DNA of 37,367 bases from Trichinella spiralis (Eukaryota; Nematoda; Enoplea; Trichinellida; Trichinellidae): positions 1,988,029-2,025,395 of the forward strand of contig CM012953.1 of assembly GCA_000181795.3 (NCBI GenBank). The letters run 5' to 3'. Of the stretch, positions 1 through 10,253 are shown one piece after another; the first letter of the stretch is position 1; each line of letters opens with the position of its first letter. A program made the position numbers and the translations under genes. Below the pieces are notes generated by a model. It did no database searches, had not been told where the DNA came from, and saw only the letters and a program-made list of their open reading frames with translations.

Positions 1-60
1 GCGAAAAAGACTTTACGGTCTAATAAAATAGCGAGATTACGAACTAATAAAATAGCGAGG
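1..60 (+). repeat. fragment related to the MULE terminal repeat
   Basis: The first 60 bases contain two spaced copies of the motif taataaaatagcgag. The same motif and its surroundings occur near the outer end of the inverted terminal repeat of the MULE at 6877-11659, where 'ggtccaataaaatagcgag' is followed by a tta/cga stretch. Order and orientation match the right-hand MULE end. It is cut by the window edge, so only a relationship to that family's terminus can be claimed. Confidence 0.45.
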
Positions 61-440
61 ACAACAACCAATAAATGAACAGTGGGACCGAATGGGAACA
101 AAATTGAGCCCAAGTGGGATCATCCCGTACTTCTTGCGTGACCCAAGGAGTCCACGTGAAGACGGATCTTGCTTGATTCCTGTATACAGTGTGGATACTG
201 TGTGGGAAAACAGGAACCACGAGAATCTGATAAGATTGATTAGATCGGTATCAGTTGAAAGGAAAAGGCTGATATTCAACACAGACGTTGAAGTAGTGTG
301 GATTGGAACTACTTGATCCAACACTTAAAGCGGTGAAAGATTTTGAACGCGTTGAGTCTCAAAATTGCCGCTCTGATACTTGACGATCAGAAGAACCTGA
401 CGACAGATTATTCGAACCGATTGAATTCCGTTTTACAGGG
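61..440. other. unassigned unique sequence
   Basis: No gene or named repeat is recognised here. Two short overlapping open frames on opposite strands show no domain and look like chance. The stretch ends at the exact left boundary of the segmental duplication. Confidence 0.4.
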
Positions 441-1827
441 TTAATGCGAAATGTGTCTTCTTCATCTTCTTCACTCATATTTATATTTGCGGTAGTGGCC
501 TGACTGTGCTCCTGATGGCCGTGGAGCGATTATGCATTAATTGTGGATGTGAAGTTAATTAATCTAGCAGTTGTTGGTCCATGTGACCTTGTTGGTTGTT
601 TTTATCTGAGTAGCCTGGAAATCAGTCACCGCACTGAAGTCACGTTCAACTAAGTAGGAAGATGGTAAGGCGACTAGGAACCTACTAGGAAAGACTCAGT
701 GCCGGATGTACTGGCGGTGCATTGCGCAATTTGCAGACAACATCTAGTTGCAAAGCACCTTACTGAACGTTTGCATTGCTCTTTGGGATACGTCATTGCG
801 GCAATAAACAAAATCAGAAGCATTCTTTTAAATGACAGATTATTCAGCCAGTTTTGCGAAGAAAATGACGAAAAATTCAATCGCCTGCAGATGCGCACTG
901 AAGTCCGGTGGTTATCGAAAGGTGCTTGTTTAAGTCGCTATTATGAGCTTTTTGAAACCATTTTGGAATTCTTTCAAAACAAAGACCCTTCAATGAGAGA
1001 CAGCTTGAAGATATGCAAAAGTGACATAGCATATATGGCTGATTTATTTTTCAAGTTTAAGGAACTTAATCTGCAACTGCAAGGAAGCGAACTTAATCTA
1101 ATAAAGACGAGATCTCTCATTTCATCATTCACATCAAAGCTGGCTTTGTTCAAACGCAAACTTGGACGCAGAGAATTTTATCAATTTCCAAGCGTTGCTG
1201 CACTCAGGGAAAATGGAGAAGTACACGATGATGACATTCAAATCTTTTGTGATCATTTAGATGTGCTACAAAAGGACGTGCAAGAAAGATTTCAAGATAT
1301 TCTCAAAATGAAGATTCCAAATTGGGTGATAGACCCATTTTCAAACACTGATGAGATCGAAATGGAATTAGAAAAGGAATTAATTGATTTACAAACCAAT
1401 GAAGAGTTAAAGCCGAAGTTTAAGAATCATTCTTTCTGGTTGCAAAAACAAATATCTGACCTCTGTCCCAGTTTATGGAGAAGTTCCTGCTCGCCCTCCC
1501 ATCTTCCTATTTAGTTGAGCGTGGCTTCAGTGTGGTTACTGATTTTCAAACAAAGAAAAGTAACCGACTGCAAATCGACAAACGTGGTAATTTACGACTG
1601 TTCCTTACCAACACTGAGCCCAATGTAGACAGATTAGTCGCAATGCACCAACCTCATCCATCACATTAATTATTTTCTCACTATATGATTATTTTTGAAA
1701 GAACACTCGATTTGAATAAATAGTCTGTTTAAAAATTCATTATTTTTTTGACAATAATTTAGGGGGGCGTTTGAAAAATATATGTCTCTCAAGTGGGCGG
1801 TAGCCTGAAAATATTTGGGAAACACTG
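441..1827 (+). mobile_element. hAT (ZBED/SCAND3-like) transposon, 5'-truncated copy
   Basis: This is the 3' part of the element present in fuller form at 24438-26059. The right terminus ends in tttgggaaacactg, typical of hAT ends, and the element contains the transposase remnant described below. The 5' terminus and G-rich leader seen in the other copy are absent because the duplication block starts inside the element. It is non-autonomous. Confidence 0.75.
699..1669 (+). pseudogene. hAT transposase remnant (ZBED/SCAND3-like)
   Basis: Two open frames cover the central and C-terminal parts of a ZBED5/SCAND3/FAM200-type hAT transposase. The first (699-1514, 271 aa) begins in the RNase H-like region with a 'VLAVHCAICRQHL' stretch and continues through 'TEVRWLSKGACLSRYYEL', a family hallmark. 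The second (1475-1669) is in another frame and holds the hAT dimerisation segment 'SSYLVERGFSVV' followed by 'LRLFLTNTEPNV'. The frame change lies near 1475. The BED zinc finger and the N-terminal half of the catalytic fold are missing. The protein reading is identical in the copy at 24931-25901, including the same frameshift, so the break predates the duplication. It is plain DNA-transposon debris, not a host gene. Confidence 0.8.
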
Positions 1828-2506
1828 GTGTGAACAATCAGATTTGCATCTTTTAATTCAAAGCTGGCCAAATATGCACTTTCATCTCAAACTGATTTGA
1901 CTGATCAAATTATTTCGTTAATTTTGCATTATCATGCTCTTTATTGCTTCATTATTTGTGTTTATATTTGTTGCTACTGTCATATTTTACCAATAAATTA
2001 TTATTCATTTAAAATACTTGACATTTATCGAGTAAAAAAATAAAAAATTGACTACTGAAACATTTTCATTATAAATCATTAAACGTTTTCATTACATTAA
2101 ATTACAACTGCTGCAGTTCATTTTTTGTTAAGTCGAATAGTCGATTGCGACAATTGGGAGCAGATGCTGGATATAACCTCTCATTTTTCACAATACTAGC
2201 CGTGGCTTAATTACCAAGCGTGAATGGGCTGTGCAGCAGATGCCTTCACACTTTATCATTAAAAAACTTCAGTGGTGCAGTGCTTCGAGTCAACTAAGGT
2301 CCCAGTCATTAAACTCGAGTGCGTGCTCTCCATAGGTTTAGGTCTTCCCTGCGAATTACAAAATATGCACTGTAAGATATATTTTTGCGCCTTTATTGCA
2401 CTAAAATTGCATAAAGTCAAGATGAATTGTTTCATTCATCACGCAAATGTAAGTTTGAGTGATATACATACATCTGCAGCAATAAAAAAATATTTATGAG
2501 TTTGTC
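1828..2506. other. intergenic DNA inside the duplication
   Basis: This is AT-rich sequence between the hAT terminus and the PAN gene 3' end, nearly identical to 26060-26747. One short open frame at 2272-2499 has no recognisable domain and is probably chance. Confidence 0.5.
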
Positions 2507-2512
2507 TTTATT
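2507..2512 (-). terminator. poly(A) signal of PAN gene copy 1
   Basis: AATAAA on the minus strand lies about 78 bases beyond the stop codon of the PAN gene. The hexamer is conserved at 26748-26753 downstream of the paralogue. Confidence 0.5.
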
Positions 2513-2589
2513 GTAATAATAATCAGATTTAATTAAATTTTGAAATGCAATGTAATTATTGCGTGTAGTGGTAAGACGTAATTTTTTGA

Positions 2590-5265
2590 TTATGCAGGTA
2601 CTGTTTGTCTTATGTTTGGTTCACAAAAAAGCAGCTCTACAAAAACAGAAGCCTTTTGTCTGATGAACATTGTGTGCAGGTGCGACACTCTTTTGAATAG
2701 AATGCAGTTTTCATCAATGAAGTAAATAGCACTGCATTTCTTTGACTGCATAACTGTTGCACAGCTTGTTAGACATTCTAGCAGAGTAGTTGTATTTGCT
2801 ACTTCTATAATAACTGACCAACCGGATAAAAACAAAGTTTTATAGAATTCCAGTTGACAAACTTCATCCAGAATCGGTAAGACATGCAATTCAGGTTGAT
2901 CGTTGTCAGCACGTTCATTTTCTCTATCTAAAACAAAAAAATTAAAAGTAACAGACATGTTATAATAGTGGCTGACGTCTGTATAAATTGGCCTATATGA
3001 TGGTGCTTTCATGAAAACGAAATAATTTTGCTCAAGAAATGAGAACTGCTAATTTCAATGCTTGAATTAGTTTCATTTTATTTCCGGAAAATTGACATAC
3101 CATTTAATGTAAGCATTTAATAAATTTTCAATATAATTCGCAATGTTGCGATTAAAACTCTCTTACCTTTTGAGCAATTGTTAAGAGTAAAAAAATGATA
3201 TCCTTCGTTTAAAAGAACTTCATCCTCATAATTTCCCATAACTGTAGTGCGGCATGCTTTTCTTTCTTTAGAATATGCGACACCTTCACATAATCTGAAG
3301 TTTCTCATATAGCGACATATGCTTATACACTCGTTTAAAAATGAAACATTCGCATATAGTTGAACAAGGTTTATCCATGGAATTACGTTTGAAACTGAAT
3401 GCTGTACTGTGCATATCTCTTTATACTGAAACAAAGAAATTTTTTCTTCAGTGGTGAAATGATTTGAATGCTTCAGTGGAAGCATTCTTAGGTCTTTTAC
3501 AATGTTGATCGGAATTCCATCTAGAACAAAAAAATTTTAACAACTTAATGCCGCTTCTGGCTTTATCAAGCACACTTCTTTTCAAAGTTAATTTTATTAC
3601 TAGCGTGTGACATTACTTGTTTCTCCATTATGACAAATTTATGAAATCACAGCTTATTTTAAAATAACTCACAAGAATTTACAAATTTACAACTGTACTC
3701 ATAAAATGTTATAAGTGTAATATTGCAGAATAAATCATTGTGCAAATTTAATTATAATAAGTGAATTACTCGTAGTGAAATTTCAAACACTTTCCACTAT
3801 CATACTAAAGTTTTATCATGTTATGCGAATTTCACATTAATATACAAATCATATTAAAAATTTAGTAGCTTTCTTACCGTCAGAAAATTGTATTATGCGG
3901 CGGTTAAGTGGGCTGTTTGGCAAAGCGTACTTTTTTCTTATAGTAAAAGTGAGACACGTCTTTTCACCATGTGAAAAATAGTATCCATCACAGTAATTTG
4001 CCAAGAATTTATCTAAGCATATCATTAAACAATGTTTTTCATCTACAGTCTCCCATAGTCCAATGCGAATGCCGGCTTTCGTTGCATAAAAATGTACCGG
4101 ATATAATGATACTGTCCGATTAAATATGCTGTAAACAGTTGGGGCTATTTCTTCAAACCTTGGGATAGAATACGCACGTGGAAAATCAAAATCTTAAAAA
4201 GTAAATATGGTGAGTGTTACTAAATAATAAAAATGAAAATATAATTGTGCTAAATCATTGTATAAATAACAAATACTCATAAATATTATGTAAATAACAA
4301 GTAATTACTAAAGATTAAATACTAATGATTTTGCTGAAATTTTTATCAATGCTCTGACCATTTGGAAATGATAATCGTATTTTCATTTACCGTTATAACA
4401 TGTGTAAATAACAAAAAACAGTGCAGAACTTTGTAGAGTCGGTATAATTCCCCCAAATAATGTTAAGTTTCTAGCTGTAGATAGAAGAAGACAGGTTCCT
4501 TCTTGGGCAGAAAACAAAACGCTGTTGCATGAAGAGTAAGTAGGTGCTTCACAAAAAGCAATACAGCGTTTCAAAGAAGGTGTTGGAATAAGATGAATGC
4601 GCTGAGCATAAAAGTTTTCCACAAAAGGCAACTCATAAAAGTGGCAATTCTTGTGTGTAGAAGGTGTGTGTATTGTTGCCGAATTACGCCTCTGATATAC
4701 ACTTTGAACAATCATTCCCACAGGAATATTTGAAATGTCTAAATAAAATACCAGAATATTTCAAAAAGTTGGAAAAATGGAAATGGAAAATGCAAAAAAT
4801 GGAAAATGTTTTGTCTGGTGTATCATAGAAAATTTAATTTTTCGTAAATAATAAGTATCATACTTCTGTGACAGCTGTGAAGTAGAAGGTGCAACGACTG
4901 TCCTATCAGATCGAATGGCGGCGAAATATGATCAGTTGCATTTTCGTAATACAAATTACACATTTTTGCAAATGGACTGTATTTTATTAATTTACAGGAT
5001 GGTAAAAGACGGACACAAGCAGCTACACAACTTTCCATACTGCAATAGGCCTGTTTAATGTGAAGAACTTCCTCATGGCGAATTGCTTTTGCAGTTAACA
5101 CACAGGTAGCGTCCAATTTTGGAATATACAATGACATCAACGAACAATTGACCAGCTGAAGAGGAAACATCACATTTATTGCTTCATTAAAAGATTCAAC
5201 TCACTTAGACTTACGTTGCAATTTATGAAGCATATTATTGCAAGAAGCGACCATTGCCTTATCAT
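2590..5265 (-). CDS. secreted protein with five PAN/apple-like domains, paralogue 1
   Basis: Six exons were read by eye on the minus strand: 5215-5265, 4864-5155, 4391-4738, 3878-4192, 3167-3520 and 2590-2927 (1698 nt, 565 aa). Every intron is GT-AG, and intron 1 is 59 bp. Exon 1 (MIRQWSLLAIICFINCN) is a signal peptide; the start is the first Met before it. Exons 2-6 each encode one PAN/apple-like domain (about residues 18-115, 116-231, 232-336, 337-454 and 455-565). Domains 2, 4 and 5 show the six-cysteine pattern, for example C..C-IAF-C..C..C..C in domain 2. Domain 3 has only the four inner cysteines, so the outer disulfide pair seems lost. PAN domains bind proteins or glycans, so a secreted or surface adhesive role is likely but unproven. 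Introns 2-5 are all phase 1. The gene lies in a segmental duplication and has a strongly diverged paralogue at 26846-29548. Confidence 0.75.
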
Positions 5266-6695
5266 TGTATCTAAATGTAATTTATCTTTTCATGCGTGTT
5301 ATACAATTGATTCCGGTTTGCAAGATCTCGACAAATTTCACGCATCTGTTCGCGTTAATCAGTTGTTCCGCAAATAAATCTTGCTTGCCAGAGGATGAAT
5401 ATTACCTTCAAAAACGCGCAGGACATCATTTTGAAAGCTTATTACTAATTACTGTTGTTTTCTGCAAAATTCAAGAACTTCACTAGGTCAAGTTTATGTT
5501 ATCCAGGGACAGGAATACGTTTCGACAGCTTTGGACAAGAAAACACTTAATGTTGAATAAAAATGCACCTTAATCGACGAGCATGATGTTCACGTCAACG
5601 TTACTTGTCACCACAGCTGAGCTTTGCTATTTTGCACATGCAAATATTTCTGCCATAAACACTGTTTGTCGTAATAACTAAAATTTTGCTTCAAGCAGAG
5701 TGGTTTGTAACTTTTGAATTTCAATTATTTTGATTTAAATTATTCATGTTTTATATTGGAACGTTATTTTATTCACAATATTGACATTCAGTTAATTGTA
5801 TTAAAATAGACGTGCACGATTTAATTTATAACAAACACTGTTATAAATTGCTTGAAAATAGAGAAAACTCTTGAAAAAGAAAATAATAAATATGTCAACA
5901 AATAAAATATAATGAAATAAATATCTACTCGAATGTGATGAGGTTTATAGCCATTGTACGATGATTGAAACGTCATCACTTTTAAATAAAAATGGTAACA
6001 TATTTATAGCATAGTATATTTCTGAATGCTTAAACATTTTGATCACTTGCAATTCTATAAATATAGCAAGTACATGCGTGCGTGTGTGTGTGCATGGGAC
6101 ATAATATAGGTGCAAAATGTTATTTGTATTTTCAAGTCAGCTGAAAGTACTGATGTCAATAAGCTGGAATGAAATCAGTTTAATTTCACCTAATGAGACC
6201 TTTAATTCATTAACAACTTCACTTTTTGATCTGTTTCTGGAAATCATAGCAAATTAAATGCATTTATCAATAATGATACAGATTAATTAACAAATTCCAA
6301 AATGTAAAATATTGTTGACAATATGTAAGTAGTAATATTTTATTAAACAGTTGACATCATTAAATTTACATTGAAATTTCTGGCATTTGTTATTCATTTA
6401 CTTGATTGTACGCGTATGCATGTGTGTTTGTGTGCGCCATAATATAAGTGCAAAATGTTATTTATACTTTGAAATCTGCTTATAAGGTGTTCCATGTAAT
6501 TAAACTGGAATGAATAAAGTTCACATTCACTTAATAAAACCTTGTTGAAAGTAATTGAATTGCCCCGTCTGGAACTTTTGAAGTTCATAATGAACTTCAT
6601 TGATTATTGATTGAGAAGTTGTGAAAGGCATGTTTTAAATCAAGAATTTACAATTTATTTGAAATTACTTTTTTAGTTAATGAACGAATGATATG
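5266..6695. other. upstream region of PAN gene copy 1
   Basis: This AT-rich DNA lies 5' of the PAN gene and is nearly identical to 29549-30977. No clear TATA box or second gene is seen. A conserved open frame on the plus strand (5238-5486) overlaps the signal-peptide exon and changes freely between copies, so I treat it as non-coding. It contains the diverged tandem repeat listed separately. Confidence 0.45.
6062..6600 (+). repeat. diverged tandem repeat with GT-rich tract
   Basis: Two units about 340 bp apart share a GT-rich run (6075-6096 and about 6417-6436), then 'cataatata', 'gtgcaaaatgttattt', and a later 'ctggaatgaa' block followed by a 'cacttaat'/'cacctaat' segment. The units are well diverged, so the duplication is old. 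The same pair recurs in the second duplication copy (about 30346-30882). Confidence 0.4.
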
Positions 6696-6876
6696 AATTT
6701 GTTATTTTATAATGTGATTTGTTCATGCGCAGTGAACAAAATTAAACAGAGAAATTCAGAAAAATTAAGTTTTTTACATAATAATAATTCTACTAATGAT
6801 GTATAAAGAGACCAAAGTACAACATGTACCTGAGTGCCCTGACATACAGTAAACGTGATACATGAATTTGGGGCTA
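6696..6876. other. sequence between the duplication edge and the MULE
   Basis: This is AT-rich sequence with no recognisable feature. It ends at the outer end of the MULE terminal repeat. No convincing 8-10-bp target duplication is seen when its last bases are compared with those after 11659. Confidence 0.4.
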
Positions 6877-7427
6877 GTCGATTTCGGGACAAATTTTCAC
6901 CGTCTAATTTTACTGGTCGTTAAACTCGCTATTTTATTGGACCTTCAATTCGTCGTCTTATTGGTTTCCCTAATCTAATTGCTCATTGATTCAAACTCTT
7001 CAGTTGTGATTAGCTGTAATGTTCTTCATTTCATTGGTTCAAATATTCCATTTAGGATTACGTAACTTTAATAGTGGTGACGTAACATTAATAATGAAAA
7101 TATTCCTTATTTGGGAATTGTTTCAATCAAGATTTATAAGTTTTATCATTCATTGAAATTTTGTTTTTCCAATATATTATTAGTGAAGTTTATACTTTTT
7201 GGTGATCAACGTTTTCAATAATAATTTTTGTCATTATTCCATATTTTATTGTACCAGAGTGACGTTATATCAAATGCGATAGTAATAATTCAGAAAAAAC
7301 GATACGATACAAAAATAAGTTAAATAGTGATTTTGATTTTTCACTAGTCAAGAGCAGCAACAACAGTAAAGAACAGTCATGAACAACAACAACAAACAAC
7401 ATAACAGTGAACAATATTAACAAAGTA
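6877..7427 (+). repeat. MULE left terminal inverted repeat
   Basis: About 550 bp matches the reverse complement of 11108-11659 with only scattered differences. Its inner end lies in a CAA/CAACA-rich stretch and its outer end in gtcgattt. Spaced CCAAT/ATTGG-like motifs recur toward the outer end. These are plausible transposase-binding subterminal repeats, but this is inference. Confidence 0.85.
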
Positions 7428-7443
7428 GAAACGACGAAAGAGA

Positions 7444-7530
7444 ATAATACAATACAATGAAATAAAATACGAGTATAATACAATACAATGCAATACAATA
7501 CAATACAATACAAATATAATATAGTACAAT
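7444..7530. repeat. (ATACA)n microsatellite inside the MULE
   Basis: An interrupted run of the pentanucleotide caata/ataca lies between the terminal repeat and the transposase 3' end. The long minus-strand open frame runs through it, giving a Tyr/Ile/Leu/Cys-rich tail. That tail is translated microsatellite, not transposase. Confidence 0.8.
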
Positions 7531-7565
7531 AGAACACAACAAAATAGAATAAAAATATAATACAA

Positions 7566-9060
7566 ACCAGCACTTGGAAGGCGGTAGTAAATCGGCTCTG
7601 GCGTTATATACATAAAAGCTTCTAGGTACTGCTCCAGCGTACGTCTACCGTTGGTGTATTCACCCGTATATTGTGCAACCCATCGTTGTTTTTGAGCATA
7701 AACTCTGTTTACCCGTCTTAAGTCACCAACGGTCACGTTTCCTGATAGAACTTGTTGAATCAGGGTGTCCATAACACCCTGCTCCGCTATCATGAGCTGT
7801 AGCAGTTTATAAAATCCGTTATGACCTTTACCCGCTTTTCTGTTAAGCTGATTTTGCCAACCTTCCAAGTGGTTATTTGTCCTAATATTTACATTATGGA
7901 CATTCCAAAGCGGCAGTCTTTCATCGGTCATCCACTCCTGCCGAAAATATTGAAATAAGGCTAATAAGTTTCCCGTAGTGCCTGCTTCAAGCAGGCTAAC
8001 ACCCGTATTAACATGCGGTACAGAGAGGAAAGCGGTGGCCAGGAGCATTCTGATTTTTCTTCTTGTTTCCTCACGCTGGTGATATCGTGTTTTCTGTCCC
8101 AGCTTACTGACTTTCCTATGTACCGCCTGGCAGAAGTGGAAGTAGCAGCCCTGTACCCGCGTATTCGGGAAGTAATCCTGAATTGCAGGCATCAGGGCTG
8201 TTTCAAAATCACAGATAATGGTATCCCGATTAAGGTCGACCTCCAGAACTGCCGCTTTGTCTATTAAAGCTTGAAAAATAAACCCGTATGTGGCAATATC
8301 TTTACCCGTACATAAACAATAGACTGCTGGCACCAGCGTGCCCGCCAAAAAGGCATGGATGGTATGCAGTTGTTGATACCATTGAGGTACAATATTGAAT
8401 GTATCCTCCATGCCCCAGGTTCGACTGGCTGCCAGCAATCTAATGTTGGAACCCCTAGCAAATACCAGTATATGCCTCGAATTACTTTGGCACAATAAAA
8501 AGTCTTCCCCAGAATTCGTTGCTTTAAACTGATCTGGTATTACCAGATCATGCCGGTGTTCAGGAAGTCTGGGGAAGCGCTTTGCCCGATGTTTGTACAT
8601 TGCGGCTCGCACCCGCTTGAAAACCGGAAACTGTCCGGATGTAGAAGGCTCAGCTGACGCGGCAGAGGCTTCTTCATCATATATTGCGGGGATGGGCTTC
8701 GTTTCATCGGCACTTCGTTTTTTAGAAGTGCCTTCTTCTCCATTTTATATGCCAGATGCTCGTCTACCTGTCAGTTTTCAACGTTATCTTTTCGATTGAA
8801 CACGGCCGTAACTTCTAAATCTGTCCATACTGCACCCCTGCAGCCTTTTTTATCCTATACCAAAATAAGGTAATTGTTAATAACAAGGAACGCATGCTGT
8901 ACATTCAACGCATACCTTTGAACACCTCCAACATTTCTTCTGTTTGCCCGTGTGTTTCAATTTGTATGCCCTTCCTTCAAAAACAAGGGCCATACTGCCA
9001 CCATGATTCAGTACAATACACAGCACTGGAATATCAGCCATTGTGAAAATGCTGAACAGA
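7566..9060 (-). pseudogene. FLYWCH/MULE transposase, left copy (nearly intact)
   Basis: Mutator-like (MULE) transposase on the minus strand. The long frame starting at 8612 covers about 349 aa. It has the expected DDE residues, counted from that Met: D70 ('MEDTF'), D135 ('IICDFETAL') and E250 ('NNHLEGWQNQL'), with a C156..H159 pair ('GCYFHF') after the second Asp. Upstream, a FLYWCH-like zinc-finger segment lies in about 8920-9060 (WRC and further cysteines), and a linker beginning 'MEKKALLK' starts at 8743. The linker and catalytic parts are in different frames. Comparison with the right copy points to loss of one A in an A-run near 8720, and there is a stop just before the linker. So the catalytic core looks whole but the full protein is broken. 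The frame running beyond 7566 is microsatellite. Confidence 0.8.
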
Positions 9061-9167
9061 ACAGAAAGTAATTCAGATAACTCGGGAAAGCAATAAGTTG
9101 CGATGCGGAAAGTTTCGAGTGATATTTTTAGATATTCAATCTGACTTGACCTAAATTCCAACTCCAA

Positions 9168-9720
9168 TAGCTTACATTATCAAACTGTCACTCTGTCAAA
9201 ATTTGTGACTGATTTATTGGAACAACTGCCGTTGTTTACTGGGAAAAGAAGCAACTGTTGTCGTTACTGAACCAGAGAACAACAACTTAACAAGCACAGT
9301 TGCGATCAGATCGTGTAGAGAGTTGTTGGTGTGATCCTTTTCGTTTGTACTTTGCCTGTGTTTGATTGTATATTCAATAAAATATATTCGAGATTATCAT
9401 ATACGAAAGGTGAGATTTGTGAAATTCAAATTTAGCCGCGAAAAAAGACAGTTAGTTGTAGAACCTAATTGTCTATAACAAAGTGTAGTACGATTACCCT
9501 GCAAGTCTACTACACACCAAATATATAAATAAATTTGTTTTTTGATTTATAAATAATATTGCAGATTTTTAATTTTTTATATAAATAAAATATACGAAGG
9601 AAAACAATAACTCTGGTGAACAGGAGCAAAAGAAACATTGGAAAGATTAAAGATAAAATTCGTTTGCAAACGAGAAACATTTTCAGAGAACGGCAAAGCA
9701 AAATCAGAAAAGTATTTTAA
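9168..9720. other. central spacer of the palindromic MULE
   Basis: No homology to either transposase half, and no terminal repeat, is seen here. A CAAC-rich part at about 9229-9300 is followed by an AATAAA, which could be an old element edge, but there is not enough to name it. A short open frame at 9510-9701 is probably chance. Confidence 0.35.
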
Positions 9721-10215
9721 TGCTAACAAAAATTAGCAGTTGCTTATCCTGGTTTTAATTCAAACTGCAGCTGTGGACAATTTATCACTTGTTGACTTTT
9801 CCTTTGTATTAGGGCAATTTCTAACAAATGGTAAGCATCTTATACATAAATCTTATATAATTGCCAGCTAAAACGAATGATCTGATGAACTCAGATAAAT
9901 AAAAGTAAAACATTTTGAAAGCAGAATGAAAGCGATGGACAGCACCAAGCAGAATAGCAGTTAAAGCTGCTTCAAATTCTTTCTTCAGTAGACATCGCGT
10001 TCTTTGATGTCAGCATTTGTGCGCCAATTGTATGTGATTAATTTTATTTTATCAGAATCAACAAGAGGCATTAGTGCCACAAGGAATATCACAAGTTGAT
10101 CTTCAATTGTAGATAAAATATGAAATGAAAACTAAATATTGTTGCAACAGTTATTAAAAATAGAATTCAAAACCGTCCAATTCATTTTTGTTTGGTCCTG
10201 TGTTTTGCATTCGAG
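9721..10215 (-). repeat. unclassified repeat X, copy 1 (coding-like, minus)
   Basis: The reverse complement matches 11880-12475 over about 490 bp at moderate identity. Read on the minus strand it shares the peptide 'STIEDQLVIF', and further on 'WRTNADIK', with the other copy. The conserved reading suggests a decayed coding sequence. Beyond its 5' end the homology runs up to the start of the right MULE half, so X and the plus-strand transposase are divergent neighbours. No protein family is recognised. Confidence 0.6.
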
Positions 10216-10253
10216 AGTTATTTGAATCATTTTCTGTTCTGTTCATCATTTTC

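Larger units (their letters stand above)
441..6695 (+). repeat. segmental duplication, copy 1
   Basis: This block matches 24673-30977 in the same orientation over its whole length. It carries the 3' part of a hAT transposon, the intergenic DNA, a complete PAN-domain gene and about 1.4 kb upstream of that gene. By eye, most non-coding DNA differs by roughly 1% or less. The first 220 bp (about 441-670) and the PAN exons differ more. The left boundary falls inside the hAT. The right boundary is the point where copy 2 meets the LTR-like unit at 30978, so the original duplication may have been longer. Confidence 0.9.

Noticed and set aside
92-316. 74-aa plus-strand frame near the window start
   Set aside because: No domain, no splice support, and an equally long frame runs on the opposite strand.
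2272-2499. 75-aa plus-strand frame downstream of the PAN gene
   Set aside because: It overlaps the PAN 3' end and poly(A) region, has no domain, and differs between duplicates without codon-position bias.
5238-5486. 82-aa plus-strand frame, also open at 29521-29769
   Set aside because: It overlaps the PAN signal-peptide exon on the other strand, and its residues change as freely as non-coding DNA between the duplicates. Openness in both copies follows simply from the recent duplication.
7265-7573. 102-aa minus-strand hydrophobic frame
   Set aside because: It is translated terminal repeat and (ATACA)n microsatellite of the MULE, not a membrane protein.
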